From: Actinoplanes sp. TBRC 11911 | GTDB taxonomy: Bacteria > Actinomycetota > Actinomycetes > Mycobacteriales > Micromonosporaceae | NCBI RefSeq assembly: GCF_012933445.1 | Contig: NZ_JABBNC010000020.1 | Span: forward strand, 1-64,000 | DNA: 64,000 nt | Reading direction: 5' to 3' | Shown: positions 60,937 through 64,000 of the stretch, one piece after another | How the letters are laid out: each line of letters opens with the position of its first letter | Numbering within the stretch: position 1 is the first letter of the stretch | Notes under the pieces: model-generated | The model's database searches: none | What the model was told of the DNA's origin: nothing | Seen by the model: only the letters and a program-made list of their open reading frames with translations | Translations under genes and position numbers: made by a program

Positions 60937-60953
60937 CCGTTCTACCTGTGGTT

Positions 60954-61856
60954 TTACCGAATTGTCCGGCTCGCCGAACCCGCCGCCGCTCGAACCGCCT
61001 CCCGGTACGCGCCGCCGAACGCCGCGGTGTGCACGAGCAGCAGATGCAGCTGATGCAGCGCCACCCGGTCGCGCCAGCCGGACGCCAGCGGATACACCTC
61101 GTCGTACGCGTCGAGGACCCGATCCAGGTACGGCAGGCCGCCGAAAAGCCCCATTTCCGCCAGATCCGTCTCGCGGTGACCGCCCTGCGCCGCCGGATCG
61201 ATCAGCCAGGCCCGGCCGTCGAGAGCCCAGTGCACGTTTCCGGGCCAGAGATCCCCGTGGGTGCGGCTGGGTGGCTCGCTCGACGCGTACGACGCAAGCC
61301 CGGAGATGACCCGGTCGACCAGCGTGACGTCGGCCGCCGAGAGTGCGCCGCGATCGGCCGAGATCTTGAGATAGGGCAGCAGCCGGCGCTCACCGAACCA
61401 GGCACCCCACGGAATGGCCGTCGGCGTGTTGTCCAGCGGCAGCGGACCTATATATCCGGGCCACGGCGCACCGAACGCCTCGGCGCCCGAACGATGCAGC
61501 GCCGCGAGGTCCCGCCCCAGCCGCTCGGCCGCCGCCGGGGTCGGATCACCGGGTTCGACCCATTCCATCGCGAGCAAATTCGGAAGATCGGCAATTACTT
61601 CCGGTACGGGTACCGCGCCGGCCGACCGCAACCAGGCGAGCCCGGCCGCCTCCGCTGCGAAAAAGCCCCGTGGCGGATCACCCGACGGCCACGTTTTCGT
61701 GAATATCGAGGTGCCGTCGTCCAAGGTCAGGCGGCTTGCGCTGGCCACACTGCCGCCGCCCACCGGTGTTTCGCGGATGCGCTGGTGGGTGAGAAATGTC
61801 GGGAGATGCTCGGGATGCGCGCGTAAATACGCCTGGTCCACGCGCTTATCTTGCAC
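60954..61856 (-). CDS. fructosamine kinase family protein
   Basis: A 300-residue kinase of the aminoglycoside phosphotransferase fold. GGGSVASASRLTLDDGTSIFTKTW carries the nucleotide lysine, THGDLWPGNVHW is the catalytic loop (HGDLW typical of fructosamine kinases), and LIDPAAQGGHRETDLAEM is the metal-binding DP segment. The enzyme removes glycation adducts by phosphorylating fructosamines. Start may be GTG 61856 or GTG 61841; no strong ribosome-binding site is seen. Confidence 0.93.
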   Translation of the reverse strand: MQDKRVDQAYLRAHPEHLPTFLTHQRIRETPVGGGSVASASRLTLDDGTSIFTKTWPSGDPPRGFFAAEAAGLAWLRSAGAVPVPEVIADLPNLLAMEWVEPGDPTPAAAERLGRDLAALHRSGAEAFGAPWPGYIGPLPLDNTPTAIPWGAWFGERRLLPYLKISADRGALSAADVTLVDRVISGLASYASSEPPSRTHGDLWPGNVHWALDGRAWLIDPAAQGGHRETDLAEMGLFGGLPYLDRVLDAYDEVYPLASGWRDRVALHQLHLLLVHTAAFGGAYREAVRAAAGSASRTIR

Positions 61857-61897
61857 TTCGCCTTACGCGTGCCCGAAATCGGAGCCAAAATGCTGGC

Positions 61898-62401
61898 ATG
61901 AGCCCTGTCACAGTGCGTTCGTACCGTCCGAGCGACCACGCCGCGAGCCGCCGCCTGTGGTCCGAGCTGACGAACGAGCACAACCAGATGTACGGCGAGC
62001 CGGTGGACGAGGGCGGTGAGGGCTTCGAGGAATACCTCACCCGCCTGGACCTGGGCGGCCTCTGGGTGGCCGAGCACGCCGATGACGGGGTGATCGGGCT
62101 GGTCGGGCTCGTGCTCAAGGGGCGGGCCGGCGAGGTGGAGCCGATCGTCGTCACCGTCACGCACCGGCACAAGGGGGTCGGCCGCAAGCTGCTGCGCCAC
62201 GTGGCGAACGAGGCTCGCAAACGCAGCATGAACGCGCTGACCATCTCCCCGGACTCGCGGAACGTGGACGCGATCCGCAGCCTGCACGCCGCCGGGTACG
62301 ACGTGGTGTCGTCGATCGAGCTGACTCTGGATCTTGAGCGCAACCCGCACGGCTGGCAGGAGGAGGGTTTGGAGCTCCACGAGCTGCCGTTCCGCTCCTG
62401 A
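61898..62401 (+). CDS. GNAT family N-acetyltransferase
   Basis: A 167-residue acetyltransferase. VRSYRPSDHAASRRLWSEL at the N-terminus and HRHKGVGRKLLRHVANEARKR, the acetyl-CoA loop (Q/R-x-x-G-x-G/A), are clear; ISPDSRNVDAIRSLHAAGYDVV follows. Substrate unknown. Divergent from the fructosamine kinase over 41 bp. Confidence 0.92.
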   Translation: MSPVTVRSYRPSDHAASRRLWSELTNEHNQMYGEPVDEGGEGFEEYLTRLDLGGLWVAEHADDGVIGLVGLVLKGRAGEVEPIVVTVTHRHKGVGRKLLRHVANEARKRSMNALTISPDSRNVDAIRSLHAAGYDVVSSIELTLDLERNPHGWQEEGLELHELPFRS

Positions 62402-62402
62402 C

Positions 62403-62433
62403 CCTGTGGATGACTTGGCGTGTCGTCCACAGG
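62403..62433. promoter_or_regulatory. inverted repeat of DnaA-box-like halves
   Basis: CCTGTGGATGAC and GTCGTCCACAGG form a 12-bp inverted repeat (one mismatch) with a 7-base loop directly after the acetyltransferase stop. No T-run follows. Each arm contains a 9-mer one base from a DnaA box (TCATCCACA and TCGTCCACA). Confidence 0.55.
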
Positions 62434-62483
62434 CTGGATGATCGGCACGCCCCGCATGCCCTCGCCGGTCCACTCTCTCCGGC

Positions 62484-63554
62484 ATGACCCCCGACTGCAC
62501 GATCATCGTCCGTTCCCCCGCCGAGCTGCTCGCCGTCACCCCCTACCTGCTGGGCTTCCACCCCTCGGACAGCCTGGTGGTGGTCGGTTTGAGCCCCGGT
62601 CATCAGGTGGTCTTCTGCGGCCGTTTCGACCTAGACCCGCCGGTTTCTCCGGCCGATGCGGCGGACATGGCGGCGGTCGTCGGCCGGCAGCCGGCCGACG
62701 CCCTCGCGGTGGTCGGCTACGGCCCCGCCGGCCGGGTCACGCCCGCGGTTCTGCAGCTCACCAACGCTCTTCAGACCTTGGGCGTACGCCTCAACGACGC
62801 CATCCGGGTCACCGAGGGGCGCTGGTGGTCCTATCTGTGTGAGGGTGCGCAGTGCTGCCCGCCGGACGGCACGCCGTGTCCGCCGCCGGGTAACGCCGTC
62901 GCCACGCAGGCGATCTTCCAGGGCCAGGTCGCCCTGCCCGACCGCAAGGCGCTGGTGGCGCAGGTGGCCGCGGTGACCGGGACGGCACGCGAGCGCATGG
63001 CCGCCGCCACCGAGCAGGCCAAACAGAGACTGACCGACCTGTACGGCGAGGACGTGCGCGCCGAAGCGGCCGGCCGATCGATCCGGAAGGCCGGGCGCCA
63101 GGCGATCCGCGAGGCCGAACGACGACACCAGGCCGACCGCTCGCTCACCGACGGCGAGGTGGCATGGCTCGGGGCGCTGCTGGTCGACGCCGCGGTGTTC
63201 GACCATGCCATGGACCGCTCGACCGGCGACGAGTGGCGCATCCGGCTCTGGACCGACGTCCTGCGACGGGTCGACGCCCGGCATGTGCCGGCGCCCGGGT
63301 GCCTGCTCGCGCACGCCGCCTGGTGTGCCGGCCGCGGCCCGCTGGCCCGCGTGGCGCTGGACCGGACGCTGCAGGAGGCCCCGGGTCATCGGGTGGCCGG
63401 CACGCTCGACCGCGTGCTCAGTTCCGGGCTCGGGCCGCACGCGGTCGTCGCGTTCACGCCGCCCGACCAGCGGGCCACGCGCACCGGGCTGGGTGCGCTG
63501 CTGAGCCGGGGCGCTCCGAGCGCCCGGCGCGTCGCCCGGCGCAGGTCGCGGTGA
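62484..63554 (+). CDS. DUF4192 family protein
   Basis: A 356-residue actinobacterial protein of unknown function. The family opening IIVRSPAELLAVTPYLLGFHPSDSLVVVGL and the later LLAHAAWCAGRGPLARVALDRTL are conserved. Contains a Cys-rich stretch (LCEGAQCCPPDGTPC, about 114-128) that may bind metal. Soluble, no signal. Ends with an Arg-rich tail. Confidence 0.92.
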   Translation: MTPDCTIIVRSPAELLAVTPYLLGFHPSDSLVVVGLSPGHQVVFCGRFDLDPPVSPADAADMAAVVGRQPADALAVVGYGPAGRVTPAVLQLTNALQTLGVRLNDAIRVTEGRWWSYLCEGAQCCPPDGTPCPPPGNAVATQAIFQGQVALPDRKALVAQVAAVTGTARERMAAATEQAKQRLTDLYGEDVRAEAAGRSIRKAGRQAIREAERRHQADRSLTDGEVAWLGALLVDAAVFDHAMDRSTGDEWRIRLWTDVLRRVDARHVPAPGCLLAHAAWCAGRGPLARVALDRTLQEAPGHRVAGTLDRVLSSGLGPHAVVAFTPPDQRATRTGLGALLSRGAPSARRVARRRSR

Positions 63555-63604
63555 GCGCGGTGCGGGTCGCTACGAGTGCGGCGCGGCGCGAGTTGACCGC
63601 TCGA

Positions 63605-64000
63605 TCAGACGGTGACGCGCTCCGGCGAGGTGTAGACGTTCATGCTCGGGCCGCGCAGGAAGCCGATCAGCGTCATGCCGGCCTCGTCGGCCAGCTCGGC
63701 GGCGAGCGTGCTCGGGGCGGAGACGGCGGCGAGCACCGGGATGCCCGCCATCCACGCCTTCTGGGTGAGCTCGAAGCTGGCCCGGCCCGAGACGAGCAGC
63801 ACGTGCCCGGTCAGCGGCAGCCGGCCCTCGCGCAGCGCCCACCCGATCACCTTGTCCACCGCGTTGTGCCGGCCCACGTCCTCGCGCAGCACGAGCAGCT
63901 CGCCCGCCGCGGTGAACAGGCCGGCGGCGTGCAGGCCGCCGGTGCGCTCGAAGGTGCGCTGGGCGGTGCGCAGCCGGTCCGGCAGCTCCGCGAGGGTGCG
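63605..64000 (-). CDS. fdhD: sulfur carrier protein FdhD (partial)
   Basis: The C-terminal 131 residues of FdhD; the N-terminus lies beyond the right edge. RTGGLHAAGLF, VLREDVGRHNAVDKVIG, LLVSGRASFELTQKA and GFLRGPSMNVYT are family motifs. FdhD passes sulfur from IscS to the molybdenum cofactor of formate dehydrogenase, linking this gene to the moa/moe genes in the window. Confidence 0.95.
   Translation of the reverse strand, partial: RTLAELPDRLRTAQRTFERTGGLHAAGLFTAAGELLVLREDVGRHNAVDKVIGWALREGRLPLTGHVLLVSGRASFELTQKAWMAGIPVLAAVSAPSTLAAELADEAGMTLIGFLRGPSMNVYTSPERVTV

Noticed and set aside
1..64000. tRNA or rRNA genes
   Set aside because: Reading intergenic stretches revealed no cloverleaf-like or rRNA-like sequence; none can be claimed without a covariance scan.
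1..64000. Insertion sequences or prophage
   Set aside because: No transposase, integrase or phage structural motif was recognised in any frame.

Overview
The window is very GC-rich bacterial chromosome with GTG/TTG starts, start/stop overlaps and actinobacterial families (DUF5318, DUF4192, LppU-type, WXG/EbfC pairs, an actinobacterial sigM/trx/cwlM locus). It looks like an Actinomycetota chromosome, most likely Micromonosporaceae (Actinoplanes-like); the family-level call is an inference from gene order and composition. Several gene blocks match, from memory, the two arms that flank oriC in Mycobacterium tuberculosis (about Rv3907-Rv3917 and Rv0046-Rv0058), here joined without dnaA between them. 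Together with four parS-type sites and a DnaA-box cluster in the first 2.6 kb, plus another parS-like site near 60.18 kb, this places the window close to the replication origin.

Layout. 1-2674: gene-free, repeat-rich DNA with parS sites, a 14-bp minisatellite and a DnaA-box cluster. 2675-7098: a HIT-like protein, a D-Ala-D-Ala-ligase-like ATP-grasp protein coupled to a PLP aminotransferase, and a GNAT-like protein. 7107-14895 (all minus): murJ, a membrane pseudokinase, sigM, its anti-sigma factor, trxB, trxA and cwlM, an envelope/redox stress locus. 14944-19113: a hypothetical gene divergent from pcnA, an FhuF-like Fe-S protein, ogt, and a two-gene pair whose second product resembles a catalytically degenerate Doc/Fic protein. 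19167-20946: ino1 with its PadR repressor and a perfect palindromic operator. 21060-30355: DUF5318, a class A PBP, two polytopic membrane proteins, endonuclease IV, a secreted anchored protein. 30583-38001: rpsF-ssb-rpsR-rplI behind a structured leader, a giant disordered membrane protein, and dnaB.

37998-44430 is the most unusual block: a four-gene overlapping minus-strand operon (EbfC-like, WXG-like, a 1294-residue polymorphic toxin, candidate immunity protein) divergent from a gene that fuses an Imm35-like region, a YwqJ-like deaminase and a SUKH-3 domain, followed by 31-bp tandem repeats that look copied from that gene's own tail. 44445-48635 encodes a zinc-ribbon protein, a GT87-like membrane protein and a GGDEF-EAL protein. 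49157-51803 is moaC-mog-moeA-moaE; moaD-moaA lie at 59610-60876 and fdhD runs off the right edge, so molybdenum cofactor synthesis is split over about 15 kb. 55013-58162 encodes an endonuclease-Q-type PHP nuclease fused to a UvrD helicase, a single-chain candidate for repair of deaminated DNA. All functional statements come from reading motifs and remembered family signatures; no search was run.
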